64,000 bases of DNA from NCBI GenBank assembly GCA_013365365.1, contig JABVXU010000084.1, forward strand, positions 1 through 64,000. Reading direction: 5' to 3'. The stretch comes from Cruorifilaria tuberocauda. Lineage: Eukaryota > Nematoda > Chromadorea > Rhabditida > Onchocercidae. The first letter of the stretch is position 1; every line of letters begins with the position of its first letter. Position numbers and translations under genes: made by a program. The notes beneath the pieces were generated by a model, which saw only the letters and a program-made list of their open reading frames with translations, was not told the origin of the DNA and did not search any database. This document shows, piece by piece, positions 13,201-25,400 of this stretch.

Positions 13201-14004
13201 ATCAACATGCGGAGGTGGATGTGCGAATTTACATTCGACATCTGATCTCGAACACTGACCTCTTTGAAATTCTCGACATACCTGAAAATTCAGCTGTTTT
13301 TTTTTGCTCTACTTCCTAGTAGAAAAAATCAATTGCGTAATTCATCGAACATATTACTCAAGTCAATTTTTCGGCATTTATGTGAAATAAGAATTATTTT
13401 CTTGTTTTTCGGAAGAATTCACAACTTGCTCAACTTATTAATCTTCTTATCAAATGAAAAAAACGATTGCAAAGAGAGTTCAACTGGAACAAGAAACAAC
13501 TGACTCCACGTCCACGAAGTTACGGTGAAAAATGCGTTAAAGATTTTTACACTGAAAAACTATACTTTTCGGAACTTAAATAGAAGAATAGATATATGAA
13601 AAAGTTAAATAAATGATAAATAGAAAAGAGAAAGCTGTCCGCTTCAGGGAATTCTTTCTATTTATAACTATGAATATCTTTCTCAAATCTTATAGGAATT
13701 ATATATGTCTTTTTTAAGCAAGACGGAATATGATCGATTCACCACGTTGTTTAATTCTTATCAATGAATATTGAACTAACATAGTGTTAACATCAAACGG
13801 TAAGATGCAACATCTCAAGGTGATCATTGTTTACTGGTAAATTCAGGTGTAATTAAAAGCTTCGAAGGTTAGCAGAAATTTGAGCAAGATAAAATTAACC
13901 TCCAACTGTAACCATCTGGAATCCTTGACATTAAGCAATTGTGACATAAGACCCGTTGAAGAAGTACTGCTTGCTGCTGCTGCGTTACTATTCTCATCGT
14001 ACAT
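7232..14004 (-). CDS. mbl-1: Muscleblind-family CCCH zinc-finger splicing regulator
   Basis: Muscleblind/MBNL proteins bind YGCY-type RNA (including CUG repeats) and control alternative splicing, stability and localisation in muscle and neurons. Minus-strand exons in transcript order: 14016-13900 (ATG at 14004), 13281-13159, 11928-11530, 9378-9052, 8541-8382 and 7260-7232, all phase-compatible, giving about 380 residues. Two CCCH fingers are explicit: [14 protein letters not shown] and CYDSIKGRC..CKYLH (both C-x7-C-x6-C-x3-H), followed by [20 protein letters not shown] as in MBNL. There is one finger pair, as in C. elegans, versus two in vertebrates. The linkers hold poly-Q/poly-A tracts, the nuclear-signal-like [10 protein letters not shown] and KRPAAEK, and [13 protein letters not shown]. 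The tail is SGQIPPRF. The start begins MYDENSNAA; the exon is open upstream of it (AFIA), so a longer N-terminus from an unseen exon is possible. A 31-nt alternative exon is listed separately. Confidence 0.95.
7796..7836 (-). repeat. 18-bp hairpin in the last mbl-1 intron
   Basis: Arms 7796-7813 and 7819-7836 pair over 18 positions with a single C-A mismatch and a five-base loop (aaaac). The motif tgagatgaata occurs at 7788-7798 and again within the right arm (7821-7831), so an alternative hairpin using the upstream copy is possible. It lies in the intron between the alternative exons and the terminal exon. Confidence 0.75.
8324..8354 (-). other. mbl-1: Candidate alternative 31-nt microexon of mbl-1
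   Basis: On the minus strand a pyrimidine-rich acceptor (tttttttaaccgcag) precedes 31 bases that end at a strong donor (GTGAGT). After exon 9378-9052 with the 160-nt exon skipped, it reads [11 protein letters not shown] and rejoins the SGQIPPRF tail in frame. If it is included after the 160-nt exon, the product ends [11 protein letters not shown] and stops. Both splice sites are better than random A+T sequence, but no transcript evidence is available here. Confidence 0.6.
8553..8558 (-). promoter_or_regulatory. UGCAUG (FOX/RBFOX-type) element before the mbl-1 160-nt exon
   Basis: The minus strand carries TGCATG nine bases upstream of the AG of the acceptor that opens exon 8541-8382. RBFOX-family proteins (FOX-1/ASD-1 in worms) bind this hexamer, and sites just upstream of an exon are generally associated with skipping. 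The site itself is seen; its function is inferred. Confidence 0.45.
8999..9023. repeat. TG/CA microsatellite just downstream of an mbl-1 donor
   Basis: 25 bases of uninterrupted TG on the plus strand. In the mbl-1 transcript this is a CA repeat starting about 28 bases after the donor of exon 9378-9052, separated from it by a pyrimidine-rich tract. Confidence 0.9.
9053..9139 (-). repeat. Two (CUG)n-like tracts in the fourth mbl-1 coding exon
   Basis: In mRNA sense the exon has two identical 15-base tracts AGCTGCTGCTGCTGC, at 9139-9125 and 9067-9053. The second runs to within one base of the exon end, at the GTACCA donor. They encode poly-alanine or mixed residues and also match the YGCY sites that muscleblind proteins bind. 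Confidence 0.8.
10966..11270. repeat. 14-bp inverted repeat spanning about 300 bp in an mbl-1 intron
   Basis: ttcgacacttgcgc (10966-10979) and its exact reverse complement (11257-11270) bracket 277 bases inside the intron 9379-11529. The flanks show no obvious target-site duplication or further terminal similarity, so a MITE is possible but unproven. Confidence 0.55.
11189..11236. repeat. 17-bp direct repeat in an mbl-1 intron
   Basis: tatcattactatcaaac occurs at 11189-11205 and 11220-11236, with 14 bases between the copies. It lies just inside the right arm of the inverted repeat at 10966-11270. Confidence 0.75.
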
Positions 14005-16667
14005 GGCAATAAATGCCTGTAAATGAATGAATTAATTATGACAGCATTATTTCATCAATTTAACGCAATAATTATGAAGTAGTATCAACTCGATAGAATC
14101 AAGAGAATAACTCATTTTACGTCCATTTATTCTTATCACCAGATGTTCTGATTTATAATCCGAGAATGATAATCTTTAAAACTCCTTCTGTAATTTCTGC
14201 TTGATTCTTTATTTTCAGTTTTCAGGAACAATAAAAATGATCCAATCGTCTGAAAATATAATCTGAAGAGAGTGGACAATAAATATTATTAACCGCTGCA
14301 TTACATCTATTAGTGGACAATCCTAATCGTTGCAGTAAGAGCAAAAAGAAAAAAATCTGCAAAGAGAGTGGAGAAAGAATTTCCCGATTTATTTTTGAAC
14401 TGATCAAACAGGAAGAAGTGAAGGAATTTTGAAAAGATAAGGACGAAATGAAGGCAGAAGTTTGGAATCCGCGGTGACATATTTTTGATAGTTCCTCGAG
14501 AGCACCATGGTTTCCTTTGTTTTCCAACTTCTTAGATAATTGAAGTAAAATAGGAAAAATGAGTAAATAAGAGGATGAAAAGGGTGATTGATTTCTGCAA
14601 ATGTAACTAATTCTAGCAGATCTCGAACATCCTTCGGACGTCCGTTCAGCTCACGTACAACTAAATAACTAGTCACGTGACCCGTTCAAGATATCATCGA
14701 TGTAATCTACCCATTATCCACCTCATTACAAATAAACTGACAAAGACGATGGTGTCTCCATCACTACCATGAATTAGAATTCGAAATTCAACAGAGCGTT
14801 TCATATCCGAAGCGAGCGGAACCGATCACAGATAGCAGCACTCAGGCAGGTAGAGACGACCACCCGTACCTGTGCAGTAATGTCTTTGCATGCAATGTCC
14901 CCTTCTGCTGGGTGGCACACCGATGCATGCATTAACATACAGGTAGGCATGCACGCATGTAACTGCGTGTAGTTGACGACACACACACGAGCACCGTCAG
15001 CCAGCTGAGTCCTTTCTTCGCTAAACCGTTAAAGAAGCCAGTTTTGGTGAAGTCTTCTCTTCCAACAGTGTGTGTGTCTGTGTGTTTGCGTTGTGTCTTC
15101 TGTCTGTCTGTCCTCGGTCCGCGACATATTTACATAGTAGAAGTGTTTGCTTTCTCATGTCTGTCTTCTGTTTCCCTCCTTAATTGGAATTGATGAAGTG
15201 ATTAAGTGGCAGATATTCGTTCCAATCCTTATCATGAATGATTCGTTATCACTAGCCTGAGGAACGGATCCTGTTGGTGGCAGGCGCCGTAACCAGCAAA
15301 GAGTAGAGGGAGACAGATGAATCATACCGTGAGGAGAGAGAGGCAGGGAGAAATAAACAAAGCAAGCGGAAATAGTAAATATTCTGGCAGATCTTCGACA
15401 TTTCAAGTTAACATTTACTTATTTCGAGAGTGCTTGTCAATCAAGTATTCTAAACTTTGGAAAACTCCTCTCCTCAATTTAAAAACAATCATCGATGTAC
15501 AGCATTGAAGGTCAAACTGAAATAATCAGTTAACAGATCGATCCGTCACTCATTCCATCAACAGCACACCACTCCATAACCTTTCTCATCATTTATAAAA
15601 CCCTAAGAGAAGATTTTGAGAAATTGCGCAATTATTCATTCCAATCGCTGCACCGAAGCGCAATTATCCATCCCACAGCAGTTATCGCTCGTTGACATAT
15701 ACAGATATCGCCAACAGAAGTCCAAAAAACAAGACAGTAATAACTGAGCAAAACAAAACCCAATTCAGTTTAGCTGAATAGTCCAAGCTGAGAATTGTTG
15801 CGACAACAAAAATTTAAAAAAGGAATTTGTTAAAATGTTGTGACAAGAAATACGGCCGATAAAAAGATCTTTTTTAAGAACACAATTGAAGTGTATGATA
15901 GTTGTTTTTAACGAAAAGTTGACTAATTCAAATTACCATTGATTATGTTTGACTGGCAAATAATAAATACAAAATCAAACTAAATTGTAACTTATAACCA
16001 AACTATTTAATTCACGTACTGGTCATTGCCTTATCAGTCTTTATTAAACAGAATACCACCAGATAAAATAAAACTTCATCTTAGTTTAGCAACAGAAAAA
16101 TGATAAGCACACTTCCCATCTCACAGTATTATGATAACATTCTGCAGCAAAGACTAACCCATGTGTACTTTATTTAGAATCTTGAACTAAAGATGGAAAT
16201 TCATACATGAGCTGTCCTTTGTATGAAACAAAGCTGACTTATATATGCTTCCCTTCCAAATTTATGAAATTATCGTAAGACGTTATTGAATACTTTGTGA
16301 TGATGACTTTGCGTTGAAGAGATAACACGTCAAATTGCTCTCTTGACATTGAATAATATAAGCATTAGACCAAAACTTCAACAACTGCCGTTCAAAACAA
16401 CTGTCGTAGATTTTCAGTTTTTGCAAATCTTACTTCTCCTCTTCCGATCACGGTTTTACATGTAAATCGACTGGATCATGAAAAATGCGTAATTATTTTG
16501 ATCACATTAGGAAAACTGTTATTCATCAGATTTTCTAACTATTTATATATTACGATACAATTAATGAATCAACAGATACATTTTTGTTTATATGCGAGTC
16601 ATTATTCAGAAACAAAAGCACTCGAAATCAATTTCTCTAATCTGCTTTCAATAGATTTATCAATATA

Positions 16668-16682
16668 ATGATGATGATGATG
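16668..16682. repeat. ATG trinucleotide repeat
   Basis: Five tandem ATG units in non-coding DNA. A similar short run occurs at 19567-19580. Confidence 0.85.
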
Positions 16683-17595
16683 AACTTTCGTGATTAAGAT
16701 TATCATTCGTAAATAATAAGTAACAGCTCATAATATTCACGTTAGACGAATAAAAATTAATTAATAATAAATATATCAGTGGGAATTTCAACGGTGTAAT
16801 GAATCATACACCGCAATCTACTTTAGATTCGAAAAGTAGCCAAGCATATCAGTGATAATTTAAATGAGAATAGCATGAATGCTCCAGTTTAACTCTCGCA
16901 GGTATAAATACAAAATTCTGATGCGAAATGAAATTATAAAATGAATTGAATCGATTTTCGGAAAAGAAATCTTGGGGATACAGATAACCTTTTGACTGCT
17001 GAAGAATCACCCCTCATTCCATTAGTCTTTCTCTCTTTCTCTCTCAATTTTCCTTCCAACATTGAAGCTTCTTCCACCTTATTTTATTGAATGATAATGA
17101 ATTTTATCAATTGAAGAGAGAGACTCTGCCGTCAGCCACACGTAAGCCAAAACTGACTGTCGTGCAGCGTCCCTCAATTTCACGCATTGTTTCTCTATGA
17201 TTAGAAAACTGAATAGTTTGATAGGTTTACTTCAAAATGATATAAAAGTCTAGAAATGGATCTTTTGCATTTATTCCCCATTTCCGGCTTCCATAAATGA
17301 ACAAAAATCAGAAATTGACAATGGATGAAAAAGCATACACTGAGTAAAGAAATAGAATCGATAACTTATTATATATCTGAAAAAAACGGCTCTCGATATT
17401 ATATTTTTATTTCTGTTAAGTACATATATAGAAAACAGAATTTATACTGTCTCATAAAAACAAATATGCTTAATAGGTTGTATATATGTTGGACAAAGTA
17501 AATTTGTGAAAAACTTAAGAGTTATGAATTCTCACTTATGAATTGATATCTAAAACCAATAACTTTTCTCTAAACTGCAACGCTAAATCTCTTAG

Positions 17596-17646
17596 GTTTC
17601 TTCTGAATGGAAGAAACTTTGACCGGATGATGTGATACCATCCGGT
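17596..17646. repeat. Two adjacent small hairpins
   Basis: gtttcttc/gaagaaac (17596-17603 and 17610-17617, six-base loop) is followed four bases later by accggatg/catccggt (17622-17629 and 17639-17646, nine-base loop). Both stems are perfect 8-mers. No RNA family was recognised. Confidence 0.5.
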
Positions 17647-18574
17647 ATGTAAATATTTTGATTTGTGTAACTTAAATGCAAAATGTTAGGAAGTTTCGCT
17701 TCCCTGAATAGTTTTTCCTTTTCTCATTGCAAACCTATAGCGAACAACTCAAAACTACTTACAGTGAATATAGTATGAGAAATAACGATGGTGGAAACTT
17801 GCGCACTACTAAATTTTTACTGGATTATTACAGCTTTTCAGTTCGTGGAAGACAGTTAACATCTGGCAAGTGATTATTATAAAAAAAAGTCGGTAAGGGC
17901 GAAACTCGAACAACTGGAACATTCGGCTGAATTTAAAATAAAAAAAGTTTATCCGATTTATAATTTTATTCGACCCAAATTTATTCTATGTATTTCAATT
18001 CTAATCGATAGTAATTATTGGAAAGCATTACAATATAAGAGTTTTTGGTTAGGAGGAATTACAGGTGACTGTAACGATTGTCGGACTCTTAAATATTAGG
18101 GAGGATGATTTTTTCTGTAATTGAATACACATTGTTGCGTTATTTTGCAACATGATAAATGGGACTGAACTATTTAAAGCCGACTTTTTATAGAAGACGA
18201 ATCTTTTATGTCCTATGCGTTCGTCCTGCTTTCAAACTGGAAATGAAGAAATACTCCCAATGAGACAGGAAAGTTAATAGGACTATGCTGGAAACGGATG
18301 GAAAAAATTTCTCAATTCTCTTGCTTTCAACTTTAACTTTCAACAATTGAAAAAAAGGGACCGTCATGCCTTTTATTGATTTCAAGGCAATTGAATGATA
18401 AAACCAATATCATAATAGTCTAGGATGGAATGAAGAATTGACTTGATAATTATTTTTCAATAAGCGATAAAATTCAGGATTAATCTGAACTTTTTACTTG
18501 TAGAAGATGAAACTGAATATTTCTATCTGTATCTATCTAGTTAGCAAATGGAGATGGACTGGAGCGGCCAGCTG

Positions 18575-18668
18575 AGGATTGAATGCTCGAAGGGTCCATA
18601 AGTTTGCGTGTGAACGCTACCGGATACGAACTCTCCTCTATCTGAGTTGTCTGGAAGCCTTCAATCCT
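18575..18668. other. GC-richer island with nested inverted repeats, possible structured RNA
   Basis: Outer arms aggattgaa (18575-18583) and ttcaatcct (18660-18668) enclose a stretch that is noticeably richer in G+C than its surroundings and contains a smaller stem gcgt-gtga-acgc. A further short stem, cttac-ttta-gtaag, lies just right of it. No tRNA, snRNA or other family signature was recognised, so it could equally be an enhancer. Confidence 0.25.
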
Positions 18669-19044
18669 AAGCTTACTTTAGTAAGGGAGAAAAACCTTTC
18701 ACGATAGATTAGTAAATGTTAAAAAGAGAAAGGATCAGTGGATTGGATGCTTTCGATGGACAGCCACTGCCACCATATAAAAAGCAACGTGGAGACGAGA
18801 AGGAACGCTTTTTAATTTAGCCAAGAAGTGAGGAGGAGTGTCTCTTCCCTTGTCGTTTAAGCTATCGACTACGGTAGCTAATAACTCTCATTCTGCACTC
18901 TCATGTTTCCATTATTCATCCGTCCCATCGACTATCGAAGAATGCTGGGAAATTGCTCTTCATGGAATTGTTGCATTCTCACTCACATCCCCAAACCCTA
19001 ACCATGAAACTACAAAATGAGAAACGGTATTACTTTTTTCTTCA

Positions 19045-19063
19045 AGAGAGAGAGAGAGAGAGA
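19045..19063. repeat. GA microsatellite
   Basis: 19 bases of alternating AG followed by a purine-rich tail to about 19077. Confidence 0.9.
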
Positions 19064-22000
19064 AGGAGGAGAGAATATCGTCTCCTATTTGAAACATTAG
19101 TGACAAAGAAGAAAAAAGTTGAAGATTTAGCATAGGAAGTTTATAGGAAATGAGGAAAAGCTACTCAGCTAGTAAAGCTTACACTCTCTTCCTTACACAA
19201 ACTTCGCCATGCTGTAATGAATGTATATGAGGAAGAGTTCCATTGCAAAGAACGATTCAAATAAAATGATTTGGAAAGAGAAAATTCATGGTTATCAATT
19301 CATCGTCATTTTCACCACCAATTATCCTATCTTCATCAATCCACTATATTATCGTCATTATCATTTAAACAAAGAAAAAATGGAAGGGAAACAGAAAACG
19401 ATTAAAATGAAAAAAAACATTTCTCTCTATTAAATTTTCTAAGCAAATAATCTTTCAATTTTCCGTACCGTAAAAATTCTGTCCAATTGTTCTATGAACG
19501 CGTAACATGTGGGTGCGTAGTGTATGCGTGCGTGAGTATGTGCATATGTATGTAAATCTTAGAAAGATGATGATGATGATATGACGATGGCAATAGTGAT
19601 GATTGCGAAGAGCAAACGAAGGGTGGACCAATTTTTGGGCGTCGATTGCAAAATTGAAATGAAGCTTTTCCTTTCCTTCCCTTCTGCTCTCCTCTCACTG
19701 AACAAAGCATACCTTGCCTCACAGCACAATTCTCTATATTATAATGCTTTAAAAAAACTGAGTAGATATATTCATTTGTTTTGGAAAATTAACGGATTTA
19801 AATATGGAACGTTCAAGGGCAAACGTAAGCTACGTTGTTAATATTTAATAGTTACATAGTTTAATTTTTGGTACTGCTGTTGATAATGATATTTTCAAGT
19901 GATAACAAAAAATAGTGAATGCTTTTGCCGGTGATAGTAGCAGTCGGGATGTTTCAGTAATAGGATATAGATATTTGTATAGAAGATTAACAAAAAAAGA
20001 TTGATTGCATAATTATCAGTGATTAGCTGAAATGAGTGTAAATATTGTCATGAAACATTGCACTCATCTTTTCACTTCTTATCTGATTCTTAAAACATGA
20101 AAATAGAAAGCATGATTTGTGTAATCTCTCTCGAAAATAATTCTATAACTTACTTAGTAAAATAATTAACCTAGCAAAGGAAAGAATCAACTCGTATAAA
20201 TGAAAGCCAAAATTAAGAAATCGCATTATAACATTTTGCATTATTGCATTATGGCAGTAAAATTGCGATGTCATCATGGAATTAAGTTACAGATTACAGG
20301 AATGATTTTCGGTTTGATCGCCAACCACCATCCATTTAAAATCACACCTGTTATTATTATATTCCGATGCACCTTTCATAAATTCGTCCACAAATCAAAT
20401 TATGAATTAGGAAAAAAGGCGTATGTCTTTACTACAAAATATTTCAGACTTGTCGGTAGAAAAACCATTTATTCTATTATTAGAAGAGTAACTGATTCTA
20501 GAAAAAAATAGCAAAGAGTTTCCCATGCAATTTGCAAAATCTGTCTTCTCTTGGAAAAGATCGGATATAAAGCTTAACTCATTCCCCATTTTTCAGTGGT
20601 ATAAAAAAGAAAGAAAAAAGCTTGAGATATCATTTACTGCATGCTTGATGAGTGACGATGTTCAATGGTTTTAATAGCGAAGTAGAGGAGTGAGGCGTTT
20701 TAGACAGATTACCATAGCCATGGCATCTCAACAAGCTTATTTTATAGTTAGCCCAGCTGGCTTTTAATACCCCCTATCCTCATTCTTTATAAAAAGAAAA
20801 GAAAAAATAAATAGAAAACTTGTAACTTTTTCTAGAACAAGCAATAAGTGCAAAATATTTCGCCATCATTTTAGCCTCTTTTATCACATACATACATATA
20901 CGTATACAAAAAGCAGATAGCGCGATTGTCCTAATCATGTTTTTCAAATCTTTTCCAAAGCGTTAATGTTCTTATCTTCGGTCAATTTCTCAAGGATCAT
21001 TTATTGCATTAGAAACACTTACTGTCTAAATTTAATCATTAGATTTCAGTGATTGCTTAATGCTGGAGTAGAGAACAGAATTTGAATGAGTGATCATGAC
21101 GTACAGGATGTACGATGCAAGCATCTGCTTGCACTGTGATATATAGCAAGGAGAAATCTATTCCTGAGATAATTATAGAACGAACACATATGCAACGAAA
21201 AAGAGAGACTGGAGCATTATCATTGATAATATCGTTAGTTAGAATTGCAAATAATCTGCCTATTTGGTTAAAAAATTGATGAATGATTTTTTTAATTTGC
21301 CTTGTTTTTTTTTAACTCGTTGAAATTGATACAACAAAACGAATGAGTGATTGTGAGTGTTAAAGTTCAAGTTTAATATATGAAAAAAGTTGTTGAATGA
21401 TATAACAGGACGACATCTGAACATCATTAATGAAAAACACATAAAATGTAAGCAGTACCCAAAGCGGATGAAATGGTTTCTTTTCAGGTATCTGAAATGG
21501 AAAATAGATGGTTGATTTTCTGTTAGACCAGAATTTTGATGTCATAATGTCCGATTAAGATTTCATGAAATGCATGAGAGGACATTGAAGGGGTGACCAA
21601 CAACCAAACTGATAAATGTCCTTCCAATTTTGTTTCCTCTCAATGCAATGCAAATTAAATGTGAAGTGATTTTTGAAAAATTGTGTTCATCTTACTGCGA
21701 CAATTTATAAACATTGCATGTGTAGTCAATTCATCCATGAATGGAAGTTTTCTAGAGCAGAAAGAATTTTTTCTCTCAACTAATCACTATCAGTTTCTGA
21801 TGTTAATGATGATGACTTTATTCTCAATGATATTAACGATCATTATCAAAACCGAAGGCAATTCAAGCAAAATATATGGTCCATTAAGTACCGATGAAAA
21901 AGACTTGTTTCTCGATAGGGATTTCATCTTTCTCCTCCTCTTTCTCTCTTTTCTCTTGCTGCTTGTGGAGTGCAAGGAATGTAACAGACGGGAGGAATAG

Positions 22001-22149
22001 TAACAAATAACCCGATACAAACACATTGGGAGAAATGAAGTTCACGGATGCAAATGTGCATTCAAGAAGGAATGTATCAGTAAAATACTCATCCAATGCT
22101 ACATTTATTCACTTCAACAAGGCGGAAAAGACAAATACAATAAATGAAA

Positions 22150-22420
22150 GGAAAGTAAAGAAGCGGCGTTGGCGTCAGCGCTAGGTTGGTGTCGGCGGCA
22201 GCGCGGCGGTGATATTGGTGGCGGTAGCGGTGGTGGCAGTGGCGGTGAAGCGGGCCGATTTCGGTAGCTGTAGCAGCTTACCTATGCATTTCTCACTTTC
22301 ACGAAGAAGCAAGCACTAAACGATCCGAGCGGCGGCGTTCATCCATCCGGTATGTATGGTCCGCCCACGCGTTATCCCTCACCTTTCCTGTCTCGCTTTC
22401 TTGGCGTTCACTGCTCTCTT
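22150..22420 (-). promoter_or_regulatory. GC-rich island with candidate untranslated first exon of mbl-1
   Basis: The segment is strikingly G+C-rich for this window, with GGC/GGT/GCG runs at 22160-22260. On the minus strand a strong donor (gcatag followed by GTAAGC) closes a candidate exon at 22282. Splicing to the acceptor at 14016 would make this a 5' UTR exon of mbl-1 with an 8.3-kb intron. The donor and composition are seen; the link to mbl-1 is inference. Confidence 0.35.
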
Positions 22421-25400
22421 CCGGTTCGTACTTTCTCTCCCTCTCTCTTGTGCTTCTCTTTTCTCTACCCTATCATCACATCATCGAAATGAGATCAGTA
22501 CAGGAGCAAGAGCGAATTTCGTTTCCGATTCCGTCTGCATGTGTGCGGAAGTGGCGTGGATATTGGTAAATAGAGAAAAGCTCAACGTAAATGCTAATTT
22601 ACACGGGAGCGAATGCACAGGATGGCACCGTTGACGATATTATGTATAGTTGAACTAAGATAACCCTTCCCACGACTCGTTTGTTTTTGAAGAAATCAAT
22701 TCTAAAAGTTGGTCAAAATCAAAAAAACTTTAGCTAATCAATCATCGCAATCACATTACATTACTTCATATCATATACTCGAGCCCTTATCATACATTTA
22801 CCAAACCTAATTCGGATCTGCAAATATATAATATAATGCTCAAAATATGTCAAGGATCGCTGATATCATGTTCTCCAATCCAACATTGATTTCATTTACT
22901 ACTGACAGTTTGGAACTAACCACCGGCAGGAAAAACATCGTACCAACTGAAACTCGCACTCTTCACAGCCTACATTTTTCATTGGAAAATTAATCATCGT
23001 TGAATTTCGCAGTGACGAATGCGCCGCAGCTGACATACAAACCACACGTATCTTTGGTATGGCAATAGCAGACATGTAAACAGAAAAAGATTAAACATTA
23101 AATGTTTTAAATGATTGAACACACACGGGCATGCATGTAATATGCACATACACATAAAGAACATACCTAATTTCAGGAATGATAGCTTGTATCAACGTCT
23201 TTCACTTGCCACAGCCTATTCGTAATTTAATTACTTCGTTCTTATTTCAGTTCATAAAATAAAAAAAACTCGGCTTTTAAAAATTCACAAAAGCTCTACA
23301 ATGAAATTAATCTGACTGGACTACAAGTTTATTCTCACTATTATCACTTTGCACTTTTCCTGAAGATACAAAATGATAAAGCTTCAAAGTGAGCATAAGT
23401 GCACTCTGAACTTTCAGTGTTTACGGATATAAACTCTAAAGAAAATACCGAAAGAAGTAAAATGTTCTGTATTTCGGAGGAAAAAGACAAGAAATTTTTG
23501 ATTAAGCTTTGGGGACGGAATTAAAAAAAGTTGTACGGAGAAGTATTCTTCAATTACCAATGTATGTTATGATTATTTTCAGAATTTCAATCAGAAATCA
23601 TTATTTGTTAAGAAACAATACATTTCATACAACAAAATTAATTTTGTAGCAAACAGTTGCTTTTTCCATTGCACTCATCCCTCGTTTCATTACATTTCTT
23701 GAGACCTTTTTTCATTTTCAAAAAAAAAAAATTTTTTTTCCCCCAACTCATCTGACGAAATCATATAAATGTTCAATAATTTCATCTTTTTTTTCATGAG
23801 CTGTTGCTTCTTTAATTAGTGATTTTTTCATAGGAGCTCTACAGAACAGGTTTGAGAAACTATTCGAAAGGGATGCTTCTTGGTTTTAATTTTACTGAGC
23901 AAATTAAAAAATTTCAAGCCAGAATTCCCCCTGGGAATAATGGAACAGTGCTAAATTGGCGAATGAATGTGTTCCCTGCATTTTTACTGATTTTGTCTAA
24001 GTAGGAATGTGATGAAGAATGGTCGGGCCAGAAGTATTAAATAGAAGAGTTAGTAGATTTCTTTATTTCATAAGAACAGAATTTGAATCCAATTTATGGA
24101 AGTTAAATTTAACAGTTAAATTTTCATTGCAAAACTTTGCTGAAGTGAAGTTGTTTGTAATTCTGTCATCTTCACTTTCAAATTAAAGTTCAAATTTAAA
24201 ATTTACCCATTTCCAAAAACATATTTAAAAGAGCTGTTTGTTTGCAAAACCGACGGAAAAACTAAGCATAATGAGAATGACAATGGCTTATTTTTCGTCC
24301 TAAAAAAACTTTTAAAAAAGATGTAAAATTAATATAACTTTATACTGCAATAATTTATTTAACAAAATGAGTTTACTGTCTTTGTATTGTTGTTATTGAA
24401 AGAATTCAAGAAAGCCTAAATTTCCATTTTGCTATAAATCTTTTTTATGGCAATATTTCCATTTTCCGCAGACCAATTTCGCTAACACTAACACAGCCTT
24501 TCAAATATTCTCAGAATGAATGGAAGCAAATCAAGTATGAATTCGAAATTTATGAATATCTATTCTGCCCAATCATATATCACTCATTTTTATTCTGGCA
24601 TGTCTATTCAATTATAGAAATTTATCCTAAGTTAATTTCTTTTTTTATTTTTTTTTGTTATTTAGCGCAAATTAATTTCATTAATCTATTATAACTCACT
24701 CTTATTTTTCAGACCTAATTTGAACCATTCTACATGCAATGACACAACATGGATGATTTTTTACCGTTTAAAAAATTTTTTCAATTCAAAAAATTGAAAC
24801 CTTGATGTGAATTTTGACATAGCAAAAGTATCCTACCATTGTTTTCTATACTTTTCTTACACAAACATCGGTTTCGTTCTTCATATTTGTTAATATTTTT
24901 GGTGAAATTGCTACAACTGAAGACGATGAAGTGATTAATGTTTGATGTTCGATGTTCAGAAGATAGAATGAGGGAGGGATATTGTTTATCAAAGAGAAAC
25001 AGATTGCTTGTTAGCAGTGGTCAGTCAAGAAGGTTGTAAAATGGATGAAATTAACCAGGCTTTTACGTCCTCTACAAACATGACGAAAATTTATGTATTT
25101 GCTTGGGATTAATAGAGATATCCATTCTTTGTGTACGCCATCCATTTTCCTTCTATATATCCAGCAACTAATCATATTGGAAGAAGACGATAACCACAGC
25201 TTGACTGATTGTTTATAGAATTTGAGCTTATGAAATTGAATGTCCAGAATCGTAAAGACAAAATAAGGCTCGATGATCACGTCTGAATTGCAGGATTTTC
25301 GCAGTCTTGCATATTCGCCTAAGTCTCATTGCAGATGAAAAGATAATGTGAAAAGAAATCCCAATGGACTAACCGAATTTCAGAATGTGAAATATATGTT

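Larger units (their letters stand above)
14017..22281 (-). other. Presumed long 5' intron or upstream region of mbl-1
   Basis: About 8.3 kb without a recognisable coding exon on either strand. The boundary at 14016 is a good acceptor (tttacag), so the mbl-1 transcript continues from an upstream exon or is trans-spliced here. The stretch is A+T-rich with simple repeats, a slightly GC-richer segment around 14780-15130, and structured islands at 17596-17646 and 18575-18668. Open frames longer than 60 codons are isolated and family-less. Confidence 0.5.

Noticed and set aside
22356..22634. 92-codon plus-strand open frame in the GC-rich island
   Set aside because: Explained by the GC-rich composition; hydrophobic start followed by unrelated sequence, and on the opposite strand to the likely mbl-1 leader.
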